Both the position numbers and the translations under genes were made by a program. Under the pieces are notes generated by a model. That model did no database searches. It was not told the origin of the DNA and saw only the letters and a list, made by a program, of their open reading frames with translations. This document shows, one piece after another, positions 1 to 12,676 of a stretch of 64,000 nucleotides of DNA (the stretch's first letter is position 1; every line of letters starts with the position of its first letter). The stretch comes from Ignelater luminosus (lineage: Eukaryota > Arthropoda > Insecta > Coleoptera > Elateridae), in assembly GCA_011009095.1 (NCBI GenBank), contig VTPC01004656.1:1-64000 (forward strand). Reading direction: 5' to 3'.

Positions 1-3000
1 AATCTGTAAGAAAAAATGAGGGTTGCCATTAAAAAAAATAGATGACGTCATCGGTGGTAAGGGTGGGGGTAAAGAAAAAATGAAAATCATTCGAATAGAT
101 GGCCCATTGGGAAATAAGGTTGACGTATCCAAAAAAATTTATCTCAGATGCACAGAGAATTTTTTATTTGAAGCGTTGCACAGCCGGCGTCCGCACTGTA
201 TATTTTTTATTAGAGAATGTTTTTGTTTTAGCAAAGAATTTTGGTATTATTGTGTTTTTGTTCGATGTCTGTATTTTTGTATTACTGTTTCTGTTTTTGT
301 TTTATTTGTATATTTTGAATTTCTTTGAATAATAGTAATAATAATATATTTGGAGAATTCTAGTGATTTTTAATGTGTTAAATTGGGAATTTTGCTTACA
401 TCTTGTTGGTAACAGTGCTCAGGAGAGCGTAGGGAACATCAAGTTCGACATAAATAGTACCTTTTCAGCGAGGTGTTGACATACATCGGGCCATGCTAGG
501 AAGGAAGGATATTGCAGTCGGGTGTTTAATTGGAACTGGGAAGTCTGCAGTTAGGCACCAACCAGAACACGTAGGAACCAGAATTCAGACTGAACACTTA
601 TGCGCACTTTACGGGATTGTGAAATTAAATTACAGAATCAACTGCAAGTGACGTTTGGACTTTGACGAGATATCTGCATAATAATTCATTTTATTTTAGC
701 GCTCAGACCGAGAGAATTTTACAATTATGTTCATTAGGAGAGCTGTAGATCTACCACTGAGCAGCATAAGAATAATAACATAGCAATATAGCGAGGACCT
801 TTTCGACTTGGCGATGGCTAAAATATGTAGGAAGACTTCAATTGCCTTCTGAAGCAAAAGCTACGATCACATTGAAGATCAAAATGCGCCCTCAGCATCA
901 AAATTGGATCTTTTCTTTAAGATCATTTTTGATGAGTTTGGAAGTATTACCGCAGGATATAGACAGAATCTGAAATAAACAAGGCTGTTACTTTTTACAG
1001 AAGATAAAAGAGCGTCTTTTGTAGAAAGAGTTTATGCTGTTTGTTCACATGCCCTAATCAAGATTCTTCAAAAAAAAATCTTGAAACTGGGCCATGCCAA
1101 AACGATTGTTCATATCAGCCCACCAAAACTGTCTTAATAGTTTTATACCTAAATAGAAGATATGTTCAAGCAGAAGTTCAGTAGAAGACAAATACAACAA
1201 TTTGCCAAACAATCCTAAATTGTTTATTACAGATTTTTGAAGTACTGTAACTATTATGTGTTTATGAATTAGGCGTTCGCTTTACTTAATTCTTCGCATT
1301 TCCATTTAATTTACTTTTTCATAAAAAAAGTAATTCAATCGGCAATAATTTTAATTTTAATAGTTAATCAAATTTAATGCTTGTGTCAGTTATTATTCGC
1401 ATTATTTATCGTGATAATTCAGAATATTCATCAGCATAGCAGAACAAATCAAAACACTACTAAATGATTGTTTATTGATCATCGCGGCAAATTCTATATC
1501 ATAGTAATTAATAAATCTATTAAGATGGCAAAACAATTTTGTAATAAATTGTTTCAGAAGAGTAAATGCAAGTAACAACAGTTTCGCGCTTGGCTTATCT
1601 GCAGCTCATCTAAATACACTTCTAGCATATTACATAAATAGTGCCGATATGGTCAGACGTGTAGGAACGAATTCTTCTGAGCGGGAACAAATATAATTCA
1701 GTATCTCACCAAGCATGAAAACTTTGTGAAAATAATTTTTTATTGCACTTTATCTTTAAATTACATAGTTTGGGGAAGCCTTTACTTCCTACCCTAATGC
1801 CTACGCATCTGACAAAGGTTTTATTTCTTAGTAAATACCACGCAATTGTTGACTCAATCGTTGAATATTTTTAAAGGTGTGTTTTAAAGCAGTATTGTAA
1901 AATTTATATGTCTCATTAATTTCCCCATTACTTCAATGAAACCATGAACAATTTTATCATCCTCACACTTTTGTCTCATATTAAACCAATATCCAGTTTC
2001 ACTGTTCTTATTCAAGTATGAGAATATTTATTAGATAAGACTCAAATTTCCGGTTTGACAAACCACTATTGTAAGATTTGGTAATTTTGTTCTATTATTC
2101 TGTAATTGTATTCTGTTCTAAAGAAATTCCTAGCTTCATCATCTGACAGCAAATAAATCATTGTGAACATAATAACCGCCTACTACTGCTTTTAAATTCT
2201 ACCTGTTTACGATAAAGTGAATAGCAAGGGGGTGGTCATTACCAATTTCATTGAAGTTACCACACAATTAAATGGTCGGGTTATCATCGTACCTCCCAAC
2301 ATGTTAAAAATTAAGCAACATCTAAAAATGGAACGGGCGAATACAAATTGTTAATAATAGATTGTTATTGAGTGGGACGGGCTTTCTTCATCGGAAGAGT
2401 ATCAGGAAATGAAACAATTTCTTGCTTTTTTGTGCGCGTGCTTTTTTTGCGAGTTCATTCCACATCGTACATATATTACTTTGTAGGGTTTGATTTAAAA
2501 GGAACCTGATATAAATATTTCTTTAATTTGCGATGCAATTAGCTTAAAGTATTTAGTAAACAATTTACCGATGTTTATATTCGCAACTGTTTTACTATAA
2601 ACACCTATAAAAATAAAACAGTGGAGTCATTTTATCGTTAAAATTATTATTTTTATGTCCATCACGAATAATTATGATCGCAATATCTACAGCAGTAAAT
2701 TCGGTAGTCACCGTTGTAATATTAAATTTAATGGCCCATAAAATATTTTTGGAAGCGGCATAATAGCCGTAACTATCAAATGCTATTTAAAAAGTTTTTT
2801 TTTACTGGATTCGTGTGTTCATTATTGTCACATTTACAAGATGCATTTTCCTGGTTATATTTTAGATATTTAAGCAAAACGTTGTATTATTTAATTTAGA
2901 AAATAGCAGAATGAACGGTTCTAATTAAACAATATTTACATTATATTGATTACTTAATAATTCAAAAGTCATTATAATGTTACTGCGATCTTGTATAGTA

Positions 3001-3237
3001 TACAAGCATTTGACTTCCATCCCATAGACGTCATAACTCATAATTTTTAAAATAAATGCGATTACACACTTTCAAAGATTGCTTCAAAGGAAGGATTGGA
3101 TTGGATTGGATTGGAGTATTTGCATTGATATACTTATTAGTTATCACCTATCACTAAAATTTCCCATTGTTTTTTAGTAAAAGTAATCTTTCTAACAGAT
3201 CTTCCATAACATTTAGCATTTACAATCCAGAAATCTA
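1..3237. other. AT-rich stretch without a recognisable gene
   Basis: No open frame here resembles a known protein. The two overlapping frames near the left edge (about positions 23-332) are low-complexity translations ending in phenylalanine- and valine-rich residues and are probably chance. The part at about 410-700 is somewhat less AT-rich than its surroundings but no reading frame stays open across it. A short GGATT microsatellite of about four and a half units lies at 3093-3115, just before the Tc1-like element. I see no tRNA, rRNA or paired terminal repeats. Confidence 0.5.
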
Positions 3238-3239
3238 TA

Positions 3240-4705
3240 CAGTGTGTCCACATTTCGATGCTCACTATTGGGATCTCGAAAATTGTAAGAGATACAAAGT
3301 CGGTTAAATTAGAAAAGTTTTGGCTGTTTTGGAGATCAGTTTACTTATGCTTTTGTTTTTCACGGCTTACCAGATATTTGCTAAAACGAAATTATCTTAT
3401 TTTTTTTAAATAAAAGCATTTCCCACTTAGTGTGCCATGGCTTTAAACATATGAAAATCATTGATTTTTTGTCAGATAAATTACATTTGTTATGTAACAA
3501 CTGCTAAAGCAAAACAAAAGACGCTTATAAGATACTTTACTGAGCATTCACAGATAGCATCAAATAAGCAGCTAATGCCCCATAAAAACGTATTTATTTT
3601 GTTTTAGCAATTTTTGCATAACAAATTAATTTCTTTGATAAAATTCCACGACTTTGTGTTGGATGTCATGGCACGCTATGATGAAAAATGATTTTCACTT
3701 CATAACTCGGTAAAACAAAACAATAGCTATGTCAAACCATGTATCAGTGAAAAGCATTTAAGGCGTGCAGTTCAGAAATATGAAAATCAAGTAGGCGTTT
3801 CATTAGAAAAAATTTGGATTTACGTTTTACCGCCGAAATAAAACAAAAGTGAACGTGCAGTGAGAAAGTTTTTGACAAATTTCGCCAAGACTGGAAATTT
3901 TGATAGAAAAAAAGGGTTCCGGTAGGAAAAGAAAACGAGTCAGCGCGAAGACATCTGTATAAAACGACTGTGTTCAAGAAATAGAACTATCACCTCTAAA
4001 GAAATTCAAGAAGAGCTTGAAGAAACCAACATAAACATTTCTGATCGTTTGGTTCGTTATAGACTGAAAGAGCTAGGGTTTTGTTCACGCCGTCCAGCGA
4101 AAAAACCCTTACTAAACAAGAAAATGAAGGAAAAACGGCTATTGTGGGCCAATGAAAGAAAAACTTGGGGTGTTTTCAGATTCAGGAGTACAAACAATAT
4201 CTGGACATTAATTTACTCCTTTGGCCAGGACTATAATGAGCAAGCGCATTGCTGAAAAAAAGCCAAGAACCTTGAAATTATTGAAAATGTATGGAATAAT
4301 GAAATCTCAAAAGAATTGATACAAAATTTATACAAGTTAATGCCATCCAGGATAACGGAGGTGATAAAGAAGAGGGGTGAAACTACTCATTACTAAATAT
4401 TTTTTCTTTTTTCTTTTTTAGTTGTCATTCAGTTTTTGTATTGTATATATTTTTTCTAAGTTTTTCTTTTATATTTTACTATGTTTTTACATTAAAAATA
4501 ATGTTTCGGTTTCCCATCCTATTTTTCCCAATACTTGAATATCTACAAATTTTGTCTATGTTTTCATTAAATCAAGAAAATACCATTGTCTTTTCTTATT
4601 AGTTATTATTTTCATACAAATTATCGTGGTCAATTTGTATTTGATCATAATAAAGTCGAATTAACTGAATTGTAAGAGTGCGGATTTTTTTCCATAAGCA
4701 TAACC
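3240..4705 (+). mobile_element. Decayed Tc1-like transposon, copy 1
   Basis: The left end begins CAGTGTGTCCACATTTCGAT directly after a TA dinucleotide, as expected for the Tc1/mariner superfamily, which inserts at TA. The first roughly 600 bases match the element at 25603-26631 closely, including about 170 bases that in that second copy form the terminal inverted repeat. Unlike the second copy, this one continues into a damaged transposase reading frame that ends at 4396. I could not find the matching right inverted repeat. The sequence near 4675-4705 has a GTGCGGATTTTTTTCCATAA-like run that may be a degenerate or unrelated Tc1 end, so the right boundary is a guess. An internal inverted repeat (about 3430-3530 against 3575-3710) is shared with copy 2. 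Confidence 0.7.
3861..4396 (+). pseudogene. Tc1-like transposase, internally deleted and frameshifted
   Basis: Pieces of a Tc1 transposase can be read in order on the + strand. A helix-turn-helix segment (FAKTGNFDRKKG) is followed by a frame containing TSKEIQEELEE, SDRLVRYRLKELGF and SRRPAKKPLL (about 3943-4160), the usual N-terminal DNA-binding part. The frame then reaches KTWG and a shifted FSD near 4170-4185, where the first catalytic aspartate box should be. It jumps directly to YLDINLLLWPG (about 4195-4232), which normally lies just before the third catalytic residue. The C-terminal tail follows in another frame as KRIAEKKPRTL, then NVWNNEISKEL and MPSRITEVIKKRG, with a stop at 4394-4396. 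Most of the DDE core is therefore deleted and at least two frameshifts are present. It cannot encode an active transposase. The family assignment rests on motif recognition only. Confidence 0.75.
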
Positions 4706-7700
4706 AGGCTGTCATTCTCAAATTGGCTGCGAAATTTGGTATTGCTGAGGTTCGTTCTAGTGGTCAAAACTCAATATCCATATTAAGATAAAAGATTCAT
4801 ATGAGTCCAAAGTAAAAATTAACACACAATACAACTTTGAAGAGCAAAGCTGAAAATCGTCTGAAGTTCTAAACAAGCATTGAATAAGGCCATTACTTTC
4901 TCCTTGTACGTACATGATTTCCATTATTCGTACACAATCATAGTATGGCTATAATCCACCAGTTGATCTTTGTGTTACAAGATGATGCAGACCGAATTTA
5001 ATATTGACAATGACGTTTTTGATAAAAATATTGGGAAGTAAATCTAATCTTGAGCTTTATTATAAGCTAATTTCGCAAATGAAAAATTAAAAATTCTGAA
5101 CCTTAATTCCCTATCTCATTTTCCAATTTACAAATTCAGATTTTTTGGAGAGTGGGTCTAACGTAATATTGTTAACATAAATTACACTCAAAAAGAAGCT
5201 CGAGAAAATAAAGTCTTCGGGAAACATTTACAACACTTTGTTGTAATCTTATTGTTTGTTGCATTTCCAATTTTGTGGTTGTTTTCAAAATTGAATCAAC
5301 TAATAACTAAAACCAATGTCCTATAAACCACAAAATTGACCTAGTCTTCAAGAAGTTAATTTGAACAAATTCTTCGATGCGGGCGCTAGAGAACTGACAA
5401 AACTGATTAGCATGGAAAGAATTACCAAGAGGTAGCAATAGAATAAACTCAATAAAGGAAAGAAACAAAAAATTTATAAAGAACAGCTCTAACAAAAAAA
5501 ATGATTGTACAAAAGATAACACAAGCAGAATCATCAGAATAATCGAAAATTAAAAATCAATTCCTGATAAAGTCGAAAACTACGCCAGCTTAAGTCACAT
5601 CAATAGTTATAGCTGCATGCGAAGAAAAATGGTTTGAGCAAGGATTTCAGCTATCAAATTATGACCTATGATGAGAGGAATTCAAGCAATCAAAAATACG
5701 CTTGTGAGGTACAGCAATAATCTTATAAAACACTTCCTAAATTGTATTACGGCAAGCTACACTTAATACTTCAGACCAGTGCAGTGTTTTCCATTTGGTG
5801 TGTCGAGATGCTGCTTGACAATGTTCTGTCACTTACATCCTGTGTGATAATCGAGTAATCATGAAAAGTATCAAAACAACAAAAGGTGTGAATGAAGAAT
5901 GAAAAAGTCAGGATTGGTGCCTGATCTTGGGCTTTGCTCAAAATTCCAAATGGAAGGTAGGTATCGGTAAAAATATAATTGTTAGTGTCTCCGATCCCGC
6001 CATGCAAAATAAATTGAATGCGTAACATTTGATTGCATTGCGATGAAGTCCATAATTTTTTTCTGAATATTCTGGAATATCATCGAATACTTCAGAAGTT
6101 ATTACTGTTTTCCACACTTTTTCATAAGGAATTTTATGCGTAAATAAAGCGAGCTAGAGGAGACGATGACGACAACAGTTCAGTGTCGCATATTGCCCGA
6201 TTTGGGGAGAAGATGAAAGATGAAATGCCAAGGTTTGAAATCTTTGTATATCTTGGGTGGCACGACAGCTGGCCGACTCGTCACCTAACAGCATCAATCA
6301 TCATCTCTACTTCTTCGTCGTCCATTACCATCATTACTTCATCACTTGCAACAACTTCAACTATCAATTTTTCCAATCTCATCATCTCAATCATTTGGTC
6401 ACTCTTATCCACTCATTTAAATCCAAGCATTAACAACCAACGCCTTTAGTACCGCAGGCATCAACATCACTACTCTCAGCTAACTATTTGATCAGCCAAC
6501 ATATCCAAATAACTTCATTTAAAAGAAGCAAAGAGCTTTTAAATCACCATTGCATTCAAGCAGGAATCAATTATGAGAACGACGTTTTAAAAACAATCTC
6601 GCTTGATTACTTGTATAGTTCGGATAAGTAAATAATATTTAGTACAGTACCGTGGTGATCGAATTAGAGCGATGTTTGAATTTTTAATATTTTTTCTGCC
6701 GAACAAACGATTGATTGGTAAATTGAAGAAGCTTTCAAAAATATTAATTTTTTTTCTATATGATGCAAACTCTTTGGAGGTCATGGTGTATGGTGTTAAG
6801 TAATAAAATAGATGCCAAAAATTGCAGTACTTCTAAGTATCTAGTGACTTTATCACAGAGGACAAAGCGGTGAGTATGATTTTCTTCTGCCTTGTTTCCA
6901 CTACAGGTGACTCTAGTAATACTCTCCAACTAACGCAATGTCTTTAATGAAAACGATGACGTCATAAAGATTGATGACGTGCACGTCTTTCACTTGCGAT
7001 TGCAGTATAGGAATTATTTATCTATTTTTATTTCTCAGCACGTTAGGTATAGTTGATTCAGTGGTGAGCACTCAGGTAGGTCTTCTAGTCAGAAATTGAT
7101 GTAATACCGATTAGTTCAACAACAATTTTCCATTTAAACAATCAATCTCACAGGAGAATTTATTTAATATAATATACCAAGAAATTGAATCAAGAGTATG
7201 AGAAATAGTACTACATTGTCGATGAATTCATTAAAACTTCAACTTAGTAGTTGACATGCTATTAACTTTGATGTGCAGATGCGTTAATGATTTTAATCGA
7301 TTCTAATGAAGATAAAACTGCACTTACCTTTGATATAAGCAAAATATGTACGTCAGGCAAATAATTTCAAGGAATCTACGAGTATAATCATATTCTTATT
7401 TGAATAGCATGTAATAACTAGTTTTTTTTAAATTAACGTTGGCGTGCAGTTTCCTCTACAGTCTTCACTACTTTATTGAAATAGTTGTTTTAGACTTTTT
7501 TTGATGCAGATGCCCTTAACTTAGCGAATTAATAATGTGTAGCAAAAACACTTAAAAATGTAAATTATATCATTTATATTCAATAACAGTTAACGAGCAT
7601 GACCTTTATGTCTAATAAATATTCGTAAGTCGTAAATAAAAAATTATTTCCATAAAATATCTTTTTATGGTATGACACTGAAGAATCCGATATCTTCGAA

Positions 7701-8485
7701 AGTCTTTGTTACTTTAGTTTGATTCTACGTAAAACTTCCTTGTTTTAGTACCCTGAATTATTATTGCCATGCACGTTATAATTATTCAAAAGAGTTATGC
7801 CATCGTAGATTACGATTAGTCAAAACGTCATCAAAAGATGTAAGTGAAATACAGATGTTCAATTCGTCCTTCAATACAGTGCTACTTCATGTGTTATATT
7901 AAACAATTTTTGATGATGTGAAAAAAAGTTATTACGTTGACCGTGAAAATTAGGTCAAACTAACTGAGCAAATAAACAGACAGACAAATCAAATGTGACA
8001 TCATGATAATTTAACTCACAACTGCACATATTTTCGTCATTAGTTTTACGGAACAAACTCGACCTTCATGTTTTGAAATCTAATACCCACTGATCCATGC
8101 AATTGTTTTATTGTAAAATGATTCATCTCAAGATTCTTATTTCGATCACATCATTAATTATATGTATTTCCGGTGTTATAAAATCACCATTGTTATAAAA
8201 AGCCGTTGAAAATTATAAATTTTGAATATAAAATTTTGAATAGTGAACAAAGGAAAGCATATAATCCTTTCAAGTATTATCTGTGCTTATTATTATTTGT
8301 CTTATTGAAAACTGTTTTTCGCTTTCTTGTCAGTAACAAGTAAAAGTCTTTATCATTTGAGAAGGTCAGTACGCATTTTTAAAGATAGTACGCAATTTTT
8401 AAAACCGTTTAGGTAAGAATAACCAACTGACAATGAGTGAGTATTACTAAGCTAATTGTAAAATTACTCAAGGTTTTTTTGTGGT
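4706..8485. other. AT-rich stretch without a recognisable gene
   Basis: No gene is identified. At 6290-6480 the + strand is strongly depleted in G and rich in C, A and T, which gives a serine/threonine/isoleucine-rich open frame (6183-6449) that looks like composition rather than a protein. A short frame near 5334-5432 on the + strand reads NLNKFFDAGARELTKLI before a stop. It looks more protein-like than its surroundings but is too short to name. TGACGTCA or close variants occur around 6957. Confidence 0.45.
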
Positions 8486-8665
8486 ATGGAAAATGACGCA
8501 TCTGAATGTATGTTTAGTGCTCATGATGAAAAAGAAAATGTAGAATGTCCAGAACAACAACAGCTTGTTACCACGTGTCCTAATATCTTATTTTTAGCTA
8601 ATAATTGTGGTCCCAAGAAAGAATTCTCATTAAAACACCCTTTCTGTAGTATGCAAAGGTCGTGA
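8486..8665 (+). CDS. Unrecognised 59-codon open frame
   Basis: An ATG at 8486 opens a 59-residue frame that ends with TGA at 8663-8665. It starts MENDASECMF and includes a glutamine run after ECPE, with six cysteines in total. I do not recognise a family. Codon use is less AT-biased than nearby noise frames, which is why it is listed. It has no obvious splice acceptor at its start, and an overlapping frame on the other strand is longer (8521-8850) but looks random. It may be a chance frame, a small exon, or part of a decayed element. Confidence 0.15.
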   Translation: MENDASECMFSAHDEKENVECPEQQQLVTTCPNILFLANNCGPKKEFSLKHPFCSMQRS

Positions 8666-9619
8666 TGAATTTCAGTGGTTTTTGGCATAACGGTAGTGAA
8701 AAATACTCTCACATAATATTTTTGGCAAGCTTTTGGTTGATAATTGATATTGATAGCCATATTGCAATTACGGTTTATTGAGGAATTCTTGAAGAAAAAT
8801 TCATACTCAAAATATCTCACAAAAAAGCAAAATAAAACGAAACCGTGCAAATACCAAAGGTAAACTCTAGAAAATAAGATTTAAGGAAAGTTTTGTAAGC
8901 AAAGAGCGCAGGGAGAATAATATTATAATTTAACAAGAGTGTGTCGATATTTAGAACAGAGAGAATAAAATTTCTTAGCGGAAATTATACACTTCTCAAT
9001 AACGACCATAGCTGTGCGTAGCAAAGAGATTAATTTATATCGACTTGAAGCAAGAGCACTGCTAACAGAATAAGAATATAAAAACTTAATGAATTCAAAG
9101 TAGATATTATAAATTCTCGATTTATAGTTCAAACCAATTTAGATTAATCAACATTGCAAATATGTTTCGAAAACATCCAAACCATCGAATATATTTTGCC
9201 AAACACGGACGGAAAATTCTGGCGATGCTATCGATTGCACATTTTTTCATTTCTTCTTAGAATTTGAAAATACCCTGCAATCAAAAACAGAAGACATCGG
9301 ACGTCTTCCGAATTGCTTTTTTATACACGACTCGCTTGTTCTTCCATTTTACTTTCAACATATTTCAGAACTGTGCCTCACAGCTTTCAATCATAATGTA
9401 AAACTTTCTACATATTATAATAAGCAAAAATTGAAAAAATCCATCAATTATTACGTATTTTACTTTCTGTCCTTCCGTCTAGAATATTCATACCTCAATT
9501 AGTTTATCCCAAACATCGTTTTCGTTGTATAGTCTGCCAACATTTTTTTGAAAGGATTTGATCAGTTACGTTAATTTACACGTTAGAAAACAAAATAATG
9601 AGCAAGCACTACTTATCAA
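8666..9619. other. AT-rich stretch, nothing recognised
   Basis: I see no coding frame, RNA gene or paired repeat. There is a near-palindrome of about 19 bases centred near 9302 (GAAGACATCGGACGTCTTC), which is isolated. Confidence 0.4.
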
Positions 9620-9870
9620 TACAATTTCGCTGGCAAGACGTTGTTTGCAAGCAACACTGGTCGTCCCGAGGTGAATGACCGTAAAGTTCGCGTACTCTAG
9701 TGCGAAGCTCTCACGCAGCTTTGAGTTCACGTCCGACGCAATTCGATGAAGCTATCAATCAGAAAGCGATGTGCTTTCAAGACGCATACTTCACTGCACG
9801 CACCTACGCATACCGTTCCGTTCACCAAAATATCGTTGGCCGTGTTTAACTTGGTGTACCAACAGGTTGT
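9620..9870. promoter_or_regulatory. GC/CpG-rich islet, possible promoter
   Basis: About 250 bases stand out from the surrounding AT-rich DNA by higher GC content and many CpG dinucleotides. No frame longer than about 30 codons runs through it, so it is not an ordinary coding exon. In AT-rich insect genomes such islets often coincide with promoters and 5' untranslated exons. It lies 8 kb upstream of the first LSM11 exon I can see and in principle could be that gene's start region, but nothing in the sequence proves the link. A non-coding RNA promoter or a remnant of a GC-rich repeat is also possible. Confidence 0.25.
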
Positions 9871-12254
9871 AGTAGAGTATATTTTCTGAATGCAGAAAAC
9901 AACGACCTACAAATTATTGTAATATAGCTTTTGATAATATCGTACGTTATAATTTTTTGGTTGGTATTTTAATATGGGACTTTGGACTTTTTTTACTGCT
10001 TTTTGATTAATTATAACGCATAAAAATGTTTTCAAGAAAAATCTAAATTATTAGCATGAAATCTTTGATCGCAGATATTATTTCTTAAATTGCCTTAATT
10101 GCGCCTAATTTATTGTTCTTTTTTTATTTGGCCGTTATGAATATAATCGGATTTTGACATCTAAAAAGATCACTTTCCCTTTCTCACATACTTTCCAAAT
10201 ATTTCAGTTTTACTGTAAATTAACTTGTATTTAAATTTAAAAAATTAATTAAGTTGCTAATCTAGAGAAAACATAAAACTAGCTATTCGTGTTTATGAAA
10301 TGTTTCTTCTTAAAAAGGGAAAGTTAATGTATGTATATGAATCATAAAACCAATATTTTCTTTTTGTATCTGAACGGATATTCGACGCGGTTCTACTATC
10401 CTCCCACTTGTTACGTATGTTATACCTACACATCAACAATAACGAAGTCCAAGTATCACAAAACGATTAACTCTGGAACTTTTCCGATTAGTATGGGTAA
10501 TTAGCAATTTACTCATAAAAATTCGTATCAAAAATAAACAATGTGATAAGAAATAACTTTTAGCTTTTATTACTAGGTACAGATTGTACTTTTACAATTA
10601 TTTAAAATGGTTTATAGGAGATATAGAATATTAATTATGAACAGTATCTTTTTCTCTAAATGTTTGCACGGGTATGGAAGTACCATTGGAAAGTTTCTAA
10701 AAAGTAAACATACGTTAAAATATTACCCAATAGTATTTCCCAAAGGCTTTCGTATAACGCCATAAATGACGATGATACCGTTAGGATAAGTTTTGAAATT
10801 CTTGATCTAAATTCACTGAATTATCCAAATTCATTTGCGTTTGAGTACAAAATAATTTGGAACAAGAGGCGTGAAAAATATGCTTCAGGAATATCTTAAG
10901 AATAAATGTTAGATAGTTCATAAAATGGAGATCCATTGATAATTATAAATAACTGAATTGGAGATTGCCTTATGTACTGGTTTCTGTTTTAATCCAACAA
11001 TCAGCTAATTTAGATTTTGCCAAACAGACAAGGATTTTTCCAACAAATAAGACATGCATTAACCAAAAGGAGCAGAAAGATGCCGCGCTTTGAGCTTGAT
11101 TAAAAGAAGTAAAATTTGAGTTTTCTAGCTTTAAGTTACAAACGGTAACGAGATTGCACTCAGATAAAAATGAAAATAACTGTTTTCTCCAGACCGAAGT
11201 ATAACTTTTGTTTTAATCAAGTCCGGCTTTTGAATCTAATAAACATAATACCATAATCCAAACTCTGTGCATCAATGGAAAAAGAGAAAATGATTTTGCC
11301 AATATTTTATACTTTTTCGAGGCATATCTCTTCTGCCTTTGCAACTGACTGAGTCACTCCTATTTGAAACCACGACATAGAATTAACTAGATTCATAGAA
11401 TTTGTAACAGTTAGTCAGAATTGAAAGTAAGCATCGTCTCCAATGTAACGAAGGAAAGCAGAAATCAGAGAGTCTTTGAGAGCGGAAACTTTTCTGCCAA
11501 CTTTCTGAATTTGTAATCCAGAAAAAATATATTAAACAAGTTCTAGATAATAATCGAATTTTATTGGTACTGGGAATCAAAAACAGTTACATCTCTGCTT
11601 GGGTCAAAGAACTGCGAGTTTTACAAACTCTTTTCTCCACGCACATTTGGAATAATTTCTTAAGCTTTAGACTGAAATGGCTCCATGTCTCTGAAAGAAG
11701 GAATCCCATGTTTCAGAAAGTAAGCTAGCCGAGGGGAATCCGCCTTTAATCTGCATCCGCGTTTGGAGTTTTCTTCTTTGATATTGCAAAATTCATAAAC
11801 AGTGTAGAGTTTGGTATTACAGATGAGTTTCTCAAGTCAATATACTGTACATATTTAAAAAAAGAATGTTTTTCTACTCCTATTGCTTAAGACAGACCAA
11901 GCTTTTTTACCAGGGAAAGACAAAATTCCTTGTAAAATTTACTTTTTGAAGATCCAACAAGATATTTTTCCACTTGATTCTATTTTTCTTTGAGTGTGCA
12001 TGTTGACACAGCTTTATTCAGATTGAAAGCTTTATTTTGTTACCCTTAAGTATTTAAACAGAAACAGAACTTCTCTTACAGTTCACCAAATGTAATTCAC
12101 AGCTATTCCAATCTTCCAAGATCACAAATTAATAGCACGGAATGTTCAAAGTTTATATTACTATCATGGATAGATGGTTTCTATTTTGGGGTTTCCCAAT
12201 CTTGGAAGTAAATATTCGTATGGATTAATCGTTAGTATAGTATGACCAGAAATA
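9871..12254. other. AT-rich stretch without a recognisable gene
   Basis: Neither strand has a convincing coding frame. The only frame of note (11383-11580, - strand) has no family resemblance and a composition typical of noise. Confidence 0.4.
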
Positions 12255-12676
12255 CAGGGTGGTCCAAGATTCCGCTGTAGTAAGATGATAGCTTTATGTT
12301 AGGAGATAGAAACAAATTGAGAGCAGAGAACAACATAGTGCCTCTGGAAGCATAACCTAAAAATATTCTGAACTATACATGGCGTTCGACTTGTTTGTGA
12401 CAGTATCTTACTTTATTTTTTCAAATAGAACACCCTGTATATTACTTCATTTTGGATTTCCTATTACATTTAGATTCATTTCTATTAACCATATGTTTCG
12501 TCTAAATTTAATTGTTTTAAAAATTTTGAAATATCTCTGGAACTAAACAGGATAGGAAGATACGGTTTGATCATCGTGTTAAATCCAGGCTGCTACATCA
12601 ATTGTGTTGCAAATAACTTTGTTGTCTCCTAACATAAAGCTATCATCGTACTAGAGCGGAATCTTGGACCACCCTG
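12255..12676. mobile_element. Foldback MITE with 54-bp terminal inverted repeats
   Basis: The element begins CAGGGTGGTCCAAGATTCCG at 12255 and ends with its reverse complement at 12676. The arms (12255-12308 and 12623-12676) match over about 54 bases with only two or three differences. It is flanked on both sides by TA (12253-12254 and 12677-12678), consistent with a TA target duplication and therefore with a non-autonomous Tc1/mariner-type element. The interior has no coding capacity. A second terminus-like motif, ACACCCTGTATA, lies inside near 12429, suggesting either a nested end or an internal duplication of terminus sequence. The low arm divergence suggests a fairly recent insertion. Confidence 0.85.

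Noticed and set aside
23-332. Two overlapping open frames at the left edge
   Set aside because: The translations are low-complexity and phenylalanine/valine-rich, typical of AT-rich noise, with no family resemblance or splice support.
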